Shown here piece after piece: positions 9,101-16,123 of a DNA stretch of 64,000 nt. This DNA comes from Bog-473 sp035551835 (GTDB lineage: Bacteria > Actinomycetota > Acidimicrobiia > Acidimicrobiales > RAAP-2). Position 1 is the stretch's first letter. Each line of letters opens with the position of its first letter. Location of the stretch: NCBI GenBank assembly GCA_035551835.1, contig DASZMN010000072.1, forward strand, positions 1 to 64,000. The letters are read 5' to 3'. A program made the position numbers and the translations under genes. Below the pieces are notes generated by a model that saw only the letters and a program-made list of their open reading frames with translations, did not search any database and was not told the DNA's origin.

Positions 9101-9780
9101 GCCGCGGGCTCACGTTGTTCAACACGCTTGCCTCTGATTGGGGCGTCCAGGCCGTCGACGGCGGCAAGATCGTCTGGTTCGAGCTTCCGGTCGATTTCCC
9201 GGTGACTCCGATCAACATCTCCGACGGAAGCTTCCGCTTCGACCTCATGGGCCTGACACACCCCGAGCTTCACGGCGAACAACCTGCATCACCCCTTGTG
9301 CACGTGCGACTGCTCGGCATCCCGGTCGCGCTCCTCCAGAAGGCGAGCGAGCAGTATGAGGCCCTGTTCCGCGAGCTCCGGCTCATGAAGGAACGGTCCG
9401 GGAGCATCCCCGGCGCGGCCAACCTTCCCGAACGACTCTCCGTTCTCGTCTCGGAGATCGGCACGCGATTCAACGGGCTGGGTCCAGGAATGGACGAGAT
9501 GTGGCAGGCGGCGGTCGACAACAAGGTCGAACTGTTCGATTGGACCCTCGACATGCCCCAGTCCGCCGTCGTGGCCTGCGAGTTCTATGACGCCATGTTG
9601 GACGAGGCCGACGAGTTCGGCCTCTCGGCCCGGCTGTTGACGCTCCCGGCGTCACCCACCAGCGTCGCGGTGCGCCGCTGGTTCCTTTCCGAGCTCATCG
9701 GCCAGCTCCACGGCAAGGCGCCTGTCGCGTGGTCCGAGAGCCGGTTCCACACCGCCGTGCAGACAACGGCCGTTCCCTGA
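6124..9780 (+). CDS. membrane GAF-SpoIIE phosphatase with RsbW-like ATPase domain
   Basis: About 1218 residues if it starts at GTG 6124 (GGGGGA nine bases ahead); an in-frame start further upstream has no ribosome site. Order: three or four membrane helices (about 21-115), three GAF-like sensor domains (about 160-300, 320-470, 515-655), and a PP2C SpoIIE phosphatase (about 660-885: GGDWYDVF, VGDVMGKGAPAAALM, NAGHPPPL, YSDGLIERR). Then comes a HATPase_c domain (about 910-1030: ELVTNGVLH N-box, VADGSP, GRGLTLF) and a 180-residue C-terminal tail of unknown function. It combines the activating phosphatase and a kinase-like domain in one sensor and should set the phosphorylation state of STAS proteins such as its divergent neighbour. 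Which ligand the GAF domains sense is not visible. Confidence 0.92.
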   Translation: MPEPTEEEIQASPRSDRADRAEAIATLVALLWVCVAAIVFALYAGNISLVGVMAIGPFIAAAFARPSRVALVGALAAVFALIISTPPHNYGELNHLLRVLTQVAATALAMWISYLRGQRNVQLWTARSETRDERRRRVAAETAQRMQVMARALTTAADPAQVADAVFAAVRDELHVDAATFALVGERGLLRTLRRFGYDPDEPVDGVLTSLQPDGPVLGQNVALFAESPEELRRQRLDVYSSLVSSHFRALAVVPLVVSDHTIGAVVVHWDDDREISDPDRSFLFTITGAAAQAVERARLTLTEFVNLERNQHLHQLSSALAAATTPGDVAHAAIAGGRRALGAQSAVVRVPATGDRALSCLASSGHPALLARGIVPVDEGNAGTCFSRATTVVGTIESATILNPELASEVVHRVLEEFAEPVTVVSEPLVGSVGPLGVLSLAFVNYPELSEPDHRFLSTLAGLTAQALERAQVFEHERDALRAAEAGRERLSLLSEVTRLLSSSLEPTTVIRRTMSLVEGRLADSCVVQVPGEQGLVRLDVREPERSDQRSSSRSDIEIVPFNSAAPAAVAYRTGRTQLAPLEGADDADPQAVSTVLAVPLTANGEVIGVMTFIDGPARLFEADDVSLATEVASRTGVALSNATRFQREHVVAEVLQRAVLPDSLPAVNGLRLDAEYRAGVAGSYAGGDWYDVFELGSDSVFFSVGDVMGKGAPAAALMGQVRSAIRAYAVSGQTPTEVLSSLDRLFDTLVEDRVVTAVVGTITPSTGRVVLSNAGHPPPLVVRSNGSAMFCPLQHSLLIAAGLNGAPRPRDELVLDRGDSLVMYSDGLIERRGELITHGMERLGTAATVIAGSGWPENAAVAFASMLGNEERTDDVVVLCINYSGLTEQGLTPQPVGTSRDGMATLHLEPVVESTPVARHWVAAHLRDLPDEVSSCAALLTSELVTNGVLHADTSMCVTLHILPDRIRVDVADGSPSFPSIKEYGRDAATGRGLTLFNTLASDWGVQAVDGGKIVWFELPVDFPVTPINISDGSFRFDLMGLTHPELHGEQPASPLVHVRLLGIPVALLQKASEQYEALFRELRLMKERSGSIPGAANLPERLSVLVSEIGTRFNGLGPGMDEMWQAAVDNKVELFDWTLDMPQSAVVACEFYDAMLDEADEFGLSARLLTLPASPTSVAVRRWFLSELIGQLHGKAPVAWSESRFHTAVQTTAVP

Positions 9781-9788
9781 ACGGCGGG

Positions 9789-10373
9789 TCAGCGGGCCTG
9801 CGAGGAGGAGGCCTTTTTCAAGACCTTCGCGTAGTGCTCGAGCCCCTCGGTCGAAAGTCCGGCGGAGGGGCCGCTCGCAATCGAGACTCGCTCGGGAATG
9901 ATCCCCCAGACCGGCACCTTGAGCTCGTTCCACCACTCGACCGTTGCGTCCAGGTCTTTCGTGCCAAGCCGGGCGGAACAGATGACGACGCCGGCGGCGA
10001 CGTCGCGCGGAGTCATGGCAAGAGTGGTCATCACGCGGTTCGGCTCGACCCCGCCGGCGCGGGTGGGAATGACGACCGCGTCCGCTCGCCCGAGGGCCGC
10101 CTGCACCACGGTGCCTTCGCCCGGTGGGGTGTCCACCACGACGATGCCATCGTTCAGATTCATCGCCTTGCCGACCGTCCGCACCGACGGCCCTTCGACC
10201 AGCTCGACACCTTCGAGCGGGTCCGCCTCATACCATTCGGCCGTTGAACCCTGAGGGTCGGCGTCGACGAGCACGACTGGCCCGCGTCCTCGTAGACCGG
10301 CGACGGCGGCCAGGTACACGGCGCTGGTCGTCTTTCCCGCGCCACCCTTGACGTTGCTCACCACGATGTTCAT
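9789..10373 (-). CDS. orphan ParA-family ATPase
   Basis: A 194-residue deviant Walker-A ATPase: NVKGGAGKTT (signature Lys at 9, catalytic Lys at 14), VLVDADPQGS and VVDTPPGEG. It is short and lacks an N-terminal DNA-binding extension. There is no ParB gene or parS-like cluster beside it, so chromosome segregation is unlikely; small ParA proteins of this type position other cargo or occur alone. The ATG at 10373 fits the normal beginning of the fold (MNIVVSNVKGG). It lies convergent to the SpoIIE gene with only eight bases between. Confidence 0.9.
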   Translation of the reverse strand: MNIVVSNVKGGAGKTTSAVYLAAVAGLRGRGPVVLVDADPQGSTAEWYEADPLEGVELVEGPSVRTVGKAMNLNDGIVVVDTPPGEGTVVQAALGRADAVVIPTRAGGVEPNRVMTTLAMTPRDVAAGVVICSARLGTKDLDATVEWWNELKVPVWGIIPERVSIASGPSAGLSTEGLEHYAKVLKKASSSQAR

Positions 10374-10437
10374 TGGATTCTGGTCCTTCACCCTCGGGAA
10401 TTCGGCCCTTACGGTATCGGCCACCCGCACCTGGGTG

Positions 10438-11286
10438 TCACGGAAGCAGGAGCTTGCCCAGGCGCCGTCGGGTGACGATGACCCCGCCGACCGCCATCGC
10501 GACCAGATAGGCGATGTGGCCGAGCAGCGTCCAGCTGAAGATCCCCAGGTCGGCGGCGCGCACGAGGACGACTCCCTGATAAAGGGGCGTGCACCTGACC
10601 ACCGCCTGCAGCCACCCTGGGTACACGGTCAGCGGGTAGAAGGTCGCAGAAAAGAGGAAGAGCGGGATGAACGCCAAGGAGACCATGTCGAAGTCCTGCC
10701 AGGTCCGCATGTAGGTCGTCCCGGCCATCCCCGCCGCCGCGAAGGCCAGGCTGATCAGGACGGCGGCTGGCCAACACAGAACCGCCCACGGCGAGACGAT
10801 GTAGCCCAACATCGCCATGATGGCGAGGAATGCGGCGGAGTACAGCGTGCCCCGCAACACGCACCAGCTCAGCTCCCCGAGCGCCACGTCGTCGACGCCC
10901 AGCGGCGTGGACAGCATGGCGTCGTAGGTCTTCGCGATCTTGAGCTTGAAGAACACGAGGAACGTCGAATCGAGCATGGCGCCGTTCATGGCAGAGGAGG
11001 CGAGCAACCCGGGGGCGACGAAGGCGGTGTAGGGCACCATCCGGCCGTCGACGTTGATGGGCCCGACGAGGTGGGAGAGCCCGACGCCGATGGAGAGGAG
11101 GTAGAAGAGCGGCTCGAAGAACCCCGACACGATGAAGATCCAGGAGCGCCGATAGACCAGGATGTTGCGCTCGAGCACCCGCGAGGCGTGTCGGCCCCCC
11201 AGGAGGGCGAGTGGGGTGATCCGCGTGGCCGCGCCCGCAGGCCTGCGGTCGGTGACCGAGCTCGAGTCGGTGACGCTCACGGCCAT
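10438..11286 (-). CDS. ABC-2 type transporter permease (second copy)
   Basis: A 282-residue membrane protein with six predicted helices, an N-terminal YRRSWIFIVSGFFEPLFYLLSIG segment, and the LFLFSATFYPLTVYPGWLQAVVRCTPLYQG block typical of NodJ/DrrB ABC-2 permeases. It starts one base after the stop of the homologous permease before it, and together with the ATPase gene forms a three-gene exporter operon. The two permeases probably form a heterodimer. Substrate unknown; the family exports drugs, polyketides or lipo-oligosaccharides. Confidence 0.92.
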   Translation of the reverse strand: MAVSVTDSSSVTDRRPAGAATRITPLALLGGRHASRVLERNILVYRRSWIFIVSGFFEPLFYLLSIGVGLSHLVGPINVDGRMVPYTAFVAPGLLASSAMNGAMLDSTFLVFFKLKIAKTYDAMLSTPLGVDDVALGELSWCVLRGTLYSAAFLAIMAMLGYIVSPWAVLCWPAAVLISLAFAAAGMAGTTYMRTWQDFDMVSLAFIPLFLFSATFYPLTVYPGWLQAVVRCTPLYQGVVLVRAADLGIFSWTLLGHIAYLVAMAVGGVIVTRRRLGKLLLP

Positions 11287-11287
11287 C

Positions 11288-12136
11288 TCACACCACGAGC
11301 CGCCGCGCGAAAGTCCGGCGTCCGGCCAGGTAGCCGACCAGTGCGCAGCCGCTCAGATACGCGACATGTCCGAGGTCGGCCCACGAGACCTGGCCCAAGG
11401 TGAGGTCGCGGCAGAGGGCGACGCCGTGGTACAGCGGCGTCGCGTAGGCCACCGCTTGCAGCCAGGCGGGCAACTGCGAGACGGGGAAGAATGTGCCCGA
11501 GAACAGGAACATCGGAATGATGGCGAAGCGATACAGGGTGGAGAACGACGAGTCCTTGTCCTGGGTCGCGGCAAACGCGCTCACCGGCGCTGCGAAGGCA
11601 AGACCGGTCAGCAAGGCGGCCGGGAGCGCCGCGATCGCCCAGGGCGAGTAGACGACGCCGAAGGCGGCCATGACGGCGAGATAGATCGAAACGACGATGG
11701 CGAGCCGGGCCATGATCCACGCCAGGTGTCCGAGCAGGACGTCATACACCTCGAGCGGGGTGGCCAACTGGGCCAGATATGTCCGCATCCACTTGATCGC
11801 GCCCATTACCGGATACGTGGCGTCGTTGGTGCCGATCTGCATGCAGGTGCCAGCGAGGAGACCGGGAGCGAGGTAGGCCACGTAGGTCACGCCGGCAACG
11901 CTGTGTGAGTGCTTGTCGATCAAGGAGCCCAGGGCGATGCCCATGGCAGCGAGATAGAGGACCGGAATCAGGAAACTGGTGACGACCGAGCTGCGCCAGG
12001 TGCGGCGGTACTGGTAGCCCCAGTAACCCGCCGCGCGCAGCCACATGGGTGTCGGGATCCGCCGCCTCGGGAGCACCTCGCCATGCTGGAAGTACACGGC
12101 GCCTCCGGCCGCCGCGCCGTGCGCCGTGGTGGTCAT
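11288..12136 (-). CDS. ABC-2 type transporter permease (first copy)
   Basis: Also 282 residues and clearly paralogous to the next gene: both have a YRR(T/S)W entry to helix 1, an APGLLA helix 2 and a final FLFSxTFxP...PxWLQAVxxxTPLY block. About six helices are visible. The N-terminal 30 residues are variable and cytoplasmic. It follows the ATPase gene by five bases. A tandem permease duplication with a single ATPase is common for DrrABC-like exporters. Confidence 0.92.
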   Translation of the reverse strand: MTTTAHGAAAGGAVYFQHGEVLPRRRIPTPMWLRAAGYWGYQYRRTWRSSVVTSFLIPVLYLAAMGIALGSLIDKHSHSVAGVTYVAYLAPGLLAGTCMQIGTNDATYPVMGAIKWMRTYLAQLATPLEVYDVLLGHLAWIMARLAIVVSIYLAVMAAFGVVYSPWAIAALPAALLTGLAFAAPVSAFAATQDKDSSFSTLYRFAIIPMFLFSGTFFPVSQLPAWLQAVAYATPLYHGVALCRDLTLGQVSWADLGHVAYLSGCALVGYLAGRRTFARRLVV

Positions 12137-12141
12137 TCGGA

Positions 12142-13158
12142 TCAGTCCACCAGGGTGCGGCCGGTCAAGCGGAGAAAGACGTCCTCCAGCGTCGACCGAC
12201 GGACGAGCGTGCTCTGGGCAACGTGGCCCATCCGCGCGACTTCGGCCAGCGCGGCATCACCGTCTTCGGTGTACAGAAGGATCCGGTCGGGCAGGACCTC
12301 TTGACGATCTGCCAGCGCGGCCAACGACGGTGCGATCGCTTCGTGTTGGCCCGGCGAGAAGCGCAGCTCCACGACCTCTTTGGACGAGTAGGCGTCGATC
12401 AGTTCTCGCGGGGTGCCTTCCGCAGCAAAGCGTCCTTTGTCCATCACGACGAGTCGGTCGCAGAGCTGCTCCGCCTCGTCCATGTAGTGCGTCGTGATGA
12501 TGAGGGTGACCCCCTCCTGCTTGAGCCGGTAGAGGCGGTCCCACAAGAGGTGTCTGGCCTGCGGGTCCAGTCCGGTGGTGGGCTCGTCGAGGATGAGCAG
12601 GTCGGGGTCGGAGATGAGGGCCCGGGCGATGGTGAGCCGGCGCTTCATCCCACCCGACAACGGGTCGACTCTGTCGTTGGCGCGCTCAGTCAGCTGGGCG
12701 AACTCCAGCAGCTGAGCCGCCCGCTCGCGGACGACCTTCTTCGGCATGTCGAAGTAGCGCCCGTAGATCATGAGGTTGTCGAGGACGGTGAGCTCCAGGT
12801 CCAGCGAATCCTCTTGGGGGACGAGCCCCATGCGGGCCCGGATCCTGGATCCGTCGGTCGACGGATCCATTCCCAGCACGCGCAGGGTCCCGCCGCTGAC
12901 CGGGCTGATGCACGAGACCATCCGCATCGTCGACGTCTTGCCCGCGCCGTTTGGTCCGAGGAAGCCAAAAGACTCTCCCGGCGAGATGGAGAAGTCGACG
13001 CCGTCGACCGCCACGAAGTCGCCGAAGCGCTTGACCAGGCCGTGCGCCTCGACCATCGGTGCGCGGGCGGCCTCGGCCCGCCACGCTCCGGCGGGCGCTC
13101 CCGCTCGCTCCCGCTCCGAGTCGGGGACGTCAGTCATCGGCGAGGAATGTGACGCCAT
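12142..13158 (-). CDS. ABC transporter ATPase, NodI/DrrA type
   Basis: A 338-residue ATPase: Walker A GPNGAGKTS near 88-96, Q-loop LVPQED, signature LSGGMKRRL, Walker B LLILDEPTTGLDP and the H-loop ITTHYMDEAEQLCD, followed by the C-terminal extension characteristic of exporter ATPases of the DrrA/NodI group. The first 35 residues before MVEAHGLVKRFG are low-complexity, so an internal start is possible. It powers the two permeases encoded downstream. It is divergent from the beta-glucosidase with about 57 bases between. Confidence 0.93.
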   Translation of the reverse strand: MASHSSPMTDVPDSERERAGAPAGAWRAEAARAPMVEAHGLVKRFGDFVAVDGVDFSISPGESFGFLGPNGAGKTSTMRMVSCISPVSGGTLRVLGMDPSTDGSRIRARMGLVPQEDSLDLELTVLDNLMIYGRYFDMPKKVVRERAAQLLEFAQLTERANDRVDPLSGGMKRRLTIARALISDPDLLILDEPTTGLDPQARHLLWDRLYRLKQEGVTLIITTHYMDEAEQLCDRLVVMDKGRFAAEGTPRELIDAYSSKEVVELRFSPGQHEAIAPSLAALADRQEVLPDRILLYTEDGDAALAEVARMGHVAQSTLVRRSTLEDVFLRLTGRTLVD

Positions 13159-13215
13159 TGTCAGCTAACGATACCGTGCCCACCACGGACCAGGACAGGC
13201 GGGGAGGACGTGCAC

Positions 13216-14409
13216 ATGGCCGAGACCGGAAGGAGCAGGAAATTCCCGCAGGGCTTCACCTGGGGCACCGCGACGGCGGCCCATCAGGTCGAAGGCGGGA
13301 ACGTCAACAACGACTGGTGGGCGTTCGAGCACACTTCCGGGTCGGCGTGCACCGAACCATCGGGTGATGCCTGCGACTCGTGGGCGCGCTGGGAGGAAGA
13401 CATCGACCTCGTCGCTGGCCTTGGGTTGGACAACTACCGGTTCTCCATCGAGTGGAGCCGGGTCGAGCCGGCCGACGGCGAGTTCTCCCAGGCGGCACTG
13501 GCGCACTACCGCAGGCAGTGCCTCGGCTTGCGGGAGCGCGGCCTCGATCCAGTGGTGACGTTCCACCACTTCACGACCCCGCTCTGGCTGACCGGCCAGG
13601 GCGGATGGGAGAGCGACGTGACGCTGCAGCGGTTCGCACGCTTCTGCTCCGTGGTGGCAGAGGCACTGGGCGACGTCATGACTCGGGCTTGCACGATCAA
13701 CGAACCGAACATCGTCGCCACCATGGGCTGGCTCGTGGGGATGTTCCCGCCTGGCAAGACCGAAGTCGGGCTGTCACGACACGTCGCCGAGAACTTCGTC
13801 CACGCGCACCGTTTGGCGGTCGACGCCATTCGATCGGCTGCGCCCGGGGTGCCCGTCGGTCTCACGCTGTCGATGACGGACTACCAGCTTGCGCCGGGTG
13901 GCGAGGAAAAACTCGACGGCATTCGGCACCACGCAGAGGACATTTTCCTCGACGCCACCAAGGGCGACGACTTCCTGGGCGTGCAGACATACTCCCGTCA
14001 GCTCATCGGGCCGAACGGCTGGGCGGGTTACGAAGAGGGCGTGCCCGTCCTCGACATGGGTTACGAGTTCTACCCCGCCTCCCTGGGCAACTGCATCCGA
14101 CGGGCCTGGGAGTACACGGGGGGTTCCGTTCCGTTGCTCGTCACGGAAAACGGCATCGGTACGACTGATGACGAGCAGCGCATCGACTACGTACGCCTGG
14201 CTCTGTCAGGGGTCCTCGATGCCATCGACGAGGGCATCGACGTGCGGGGCTATACCTATTGGTCGCTGCTCGACAATTTCGAGTGGGCTCTCGGCTATCG
14301 ACCCCGGTTCGGCATCGTCAGCGTCGACCGAGACACCTTCACCAGGACAGCCAAGCCCAGCGCGGCATGGCTGGCCTCGGTCGCCGCAGCGAATGCCCTC
14401 GACGCCTGA
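13216..14409 (+). CDS. glycoside hydrolase family 1 beta-glucosidase
   Basis: A 397-residue GH1 enzyme. The acid/base Glu is in TINEPN (Glu163) and the nucleophile in VTENG (Glu311); the N-terminal FPxGFxWGTATAAHQVEG signature and the YTYWSLLDNFEW block near the C-terminus are complete. It hydrolyses beta-linked glucosides or related glycosides in the cytoplasm (no signal peptide). ATG 13216 is preferred over GTG 13210 because GGGGAGG lies eight bases ahead. It is monocistronic, followed closely by a convergent hydrolase. Confidence 0.95.
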   Translation: MAETGRSRKFPQGFTWGTATAAHQVEGGNVNNDWWAFEHTSGSACTEPSGDACDSWARWEEDIDLVAGLGLDNYRFSIEWSRVEPADGEFSQAALAHYRRQCLGLRERGLDPVVTFHHFTTPLWLTGQGGWESDVTLQRFARFCSVVAEALGDVMTRACTINEPNIVATMGWLVGMFPPGKTEVGLSRHVAENFVHAHRLAVDAIRSAAPGVPVGLTLSMTDYQLAPGGEEKLDGIRHHAEDIFLDATKGDDFLGVQTYSRQLIGPNGWAGYEEGVPVLDMGYEFYPASLGNCIRRAWEYTGGSVPLLVTENGIGTTDDEQRIDYVRLALSGVLDAIDEGIDVRGYTYWSLLDNFEWALGYRPRFGIVSVDRDTFTRTAKPSAAWLASVAAANALDA

Positions 14410-14418
14410 CCGAACGCC

Positions 14419-15291
14419 CTAGGACATTGACGCGAGCTCCGCGTTTGCGACGATGGCGTCGGCGACGTCCGCCCAGAGCGGCTCGGGCAGGTCGTGGCCC
14501 ATTCCGGGATAGGTGATCAGCTTCGCGTCGGGCACCGCCTCCGCCGTGGCCTGCCCGCCGCTCAGCGTCACGAGCGGATCTGCCTCACCGTGCAACACCA
14601 AGAAAGGCATCGCGACCCCGTGCAGGCCCTCGGTCCGGTCGGGTGACCCCAAAACGGCGGCGAGTTGGCGAGCGGTACCTTCGGGGCAGTACGACCGGTC
14701 GTAGGCGGCGGCCGCCCGGGCGCGGAGCAGTGCCTCGTCGACCGGATACCCGGGCGAGCCGATCACTTTGCTGCCCGAAACGCTCGCCTCGATCGCCTCC
14801 TCTCGACTGGTTGCGATCGGCCGAAGCAACGCGGCGATGGCCTCACCGGTTGGGGCTCCGACCGCGCGGTTCCCGGTTGTGGACATGATCGAGCAGGCCG
14901 AGTGAAATCGGTCCTGATGTTGGATCGCCAACGCCTGGGTGATCATGCCGCCGAGAGAAGCGCCGACCACGTGGACCTTCGGCAGTCCGAGTTCGGCCAA
15001 CAGACCGGCCGCGTCGTCCGCCATGTCCTCGATCAGATACCGCGCGGAAGAGGCGTCACCCGTGAAGAGTGCAGCGATATCCGGGGTGCCCTCGAGCTTC
15101 GTGGAAAACCCGGAGTCGCGGTTGTCGAAGCGAATCACGAAGAAGCCTCGTTCGCAAAATGCGTCAACGAAACCTTGGGGCCATGTGATGAGTTGGGCCC
15201 CCAGTCCCATCACCAAGAGCAGGGGTCGGTCGTTCCTGTCACCCTCGATGAGGTACTCAATGTCGATCCCGTTGGCCTTGACTTTGGGCAC
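14419..15291 (-). CDS. alpha/beta-fold hydrolase
   Basis: A 290-residue serine hydrolase with the nucleophile elbow GASLGGM (Ser112), an oxyanion stretch VMGLGAQLITWP near 27-38 and the catalytic His in GMGHDLP near the C-terminus. The FDNRDSGFS motif near 55-63 places it with the esterase/RdmC-aclacinomycin-methylesterase-like group. The natural substrate is not evident; no partner genes are adjacent. ATG start, followed by a 62-base gap to the next leftward gene. Confidence 0.9.
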   Translation of the reverse strand: MPKVKANGIDIEYLIEGDRNDRPLLLVMGLGAQLITWPQGFVDAFCERGFFVIRFDNRDSGFSTKLEGTPDIAALFTGDASSARYLIEDMADDAAGLLAELGLPKVHVVGASLGGMITQALAIQHQDRFHSACSIMSTTGNRAVGAPTGEAIAALLRPIATSREEAIEASVSGSKVIGSPGYPVDEALLRARAAAAYDRSYCPEGTARQLAAVLGSPDRTEGLHGVAMPFLVLHGEADPLVTLSGGQATAEAVPDAKLITYPGMGHDLPEPLWADVADAIVANAELASMS

Positions 15292-15353
15292 TGCTGGCTC
15301 CCTTCGGTGACGATTGCTGCCGATTTCCTACCAGGCCGGGAGCCGTCATCGCT

Positions 15354-15983
15354 CTATGCAGGCGTCGCGGGCTCGGCCACCGAGGCATCGCGGCCGCGCG
15401 CCCGCCGCCAACGAGGGCCCAGCTCCCAGCCCACCAAAAAGACCTCGACCGACCCCATGCAGGCAATGAACAGCGGAAAGGCCGCGACGTCGAAGGTCCA
15501 GTGATCGATCGTGAGGAGCACGATGATCATGCTGATGACCACGCCGACATAGGAGTGGACGGTCTCGGTTTCGGGATGAGTCCAGCTCTTCATGACGGTC
15601 GGCACACCGGCGAGGAAATCGGCGGCGATCGCGGCCGAGATGGCGAGGACGCCGTTGCGTGTGACCAGCCAGACAGCTGTGCCGATCACGGACATCGCTC
15701 CGCACGCGTAGTCGATTCGCCTGACCTTCCACACCGAGGTCGGGTTGTGAAACGAGGCCACCAAGACGAGAACAGGCATGAACCCCACCATGAACGTCGG
15801 CAGGGCGCGCAGTCCCACACCCTCGTTCAGCTCCACCGCGGCAGCGAGCAAGGGCGCGATGGCCCAGAGGAGCCACGTGACCCGGTTGGGCTTCGTCGTC
15901 CCTCTGAGGGTGTCCCGCAGATATACGGCTGTACCGAGCGCACCGATTGCGCTCCCGACATACACCCAGTTGACGCTGATCAC
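15354..15983 (-). CDS. uncharacterised membrane protein, seven or eight helices
   Basis: A 209-residue hydrophobic protein starting with GTG at 15983. Helices appear at about 5-22, 38-54, 60-80, 92-108, 113-132, 146-160 and 166-185. Two half-repeats share an xGTAVxLx(R) pattern (GALGTAVYLRDTLRG and SVIGTAVWLVTRNG), and PNRVTWLLWA in the first helix pair recalls PQ-loop/SWEET-type folds. I cannot name a family with certainty. It could be a small transporter. Confidence 0.7.
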   Translation of the reverse strand: MISVNWVYVGSAIGALGTAVYLRDTLRGTTKPNRVTWLLWAIAPLLAAAVELNEGVGLRALPTFMVGFMPVLVLVASFHNPTSVWKVRRIDYACGAMSVIGTAVWLVTRNGVLAISAAIAADFLAGVPTVMKSWTHPETETVHSYVGVVISMIIVLLTIDHWTFDVAAFPLFIACMGSVEVFLVGWELGPRWRRARGRDASVAEPATPA

Positions 15984-16123
15984 AGGCGACAGTCTGGTGC
16001 GCGTCGAGCCTCCGCGTCATGCCCAGGGTGACGACTCTTTTCCGGGGCCGACCGATAGGTTCTGCGTCAGAGGGCCGACCGGAGGAGCGCCGGTGACGAT
16101 GGATCCGAAAGCGAACAACGTGC

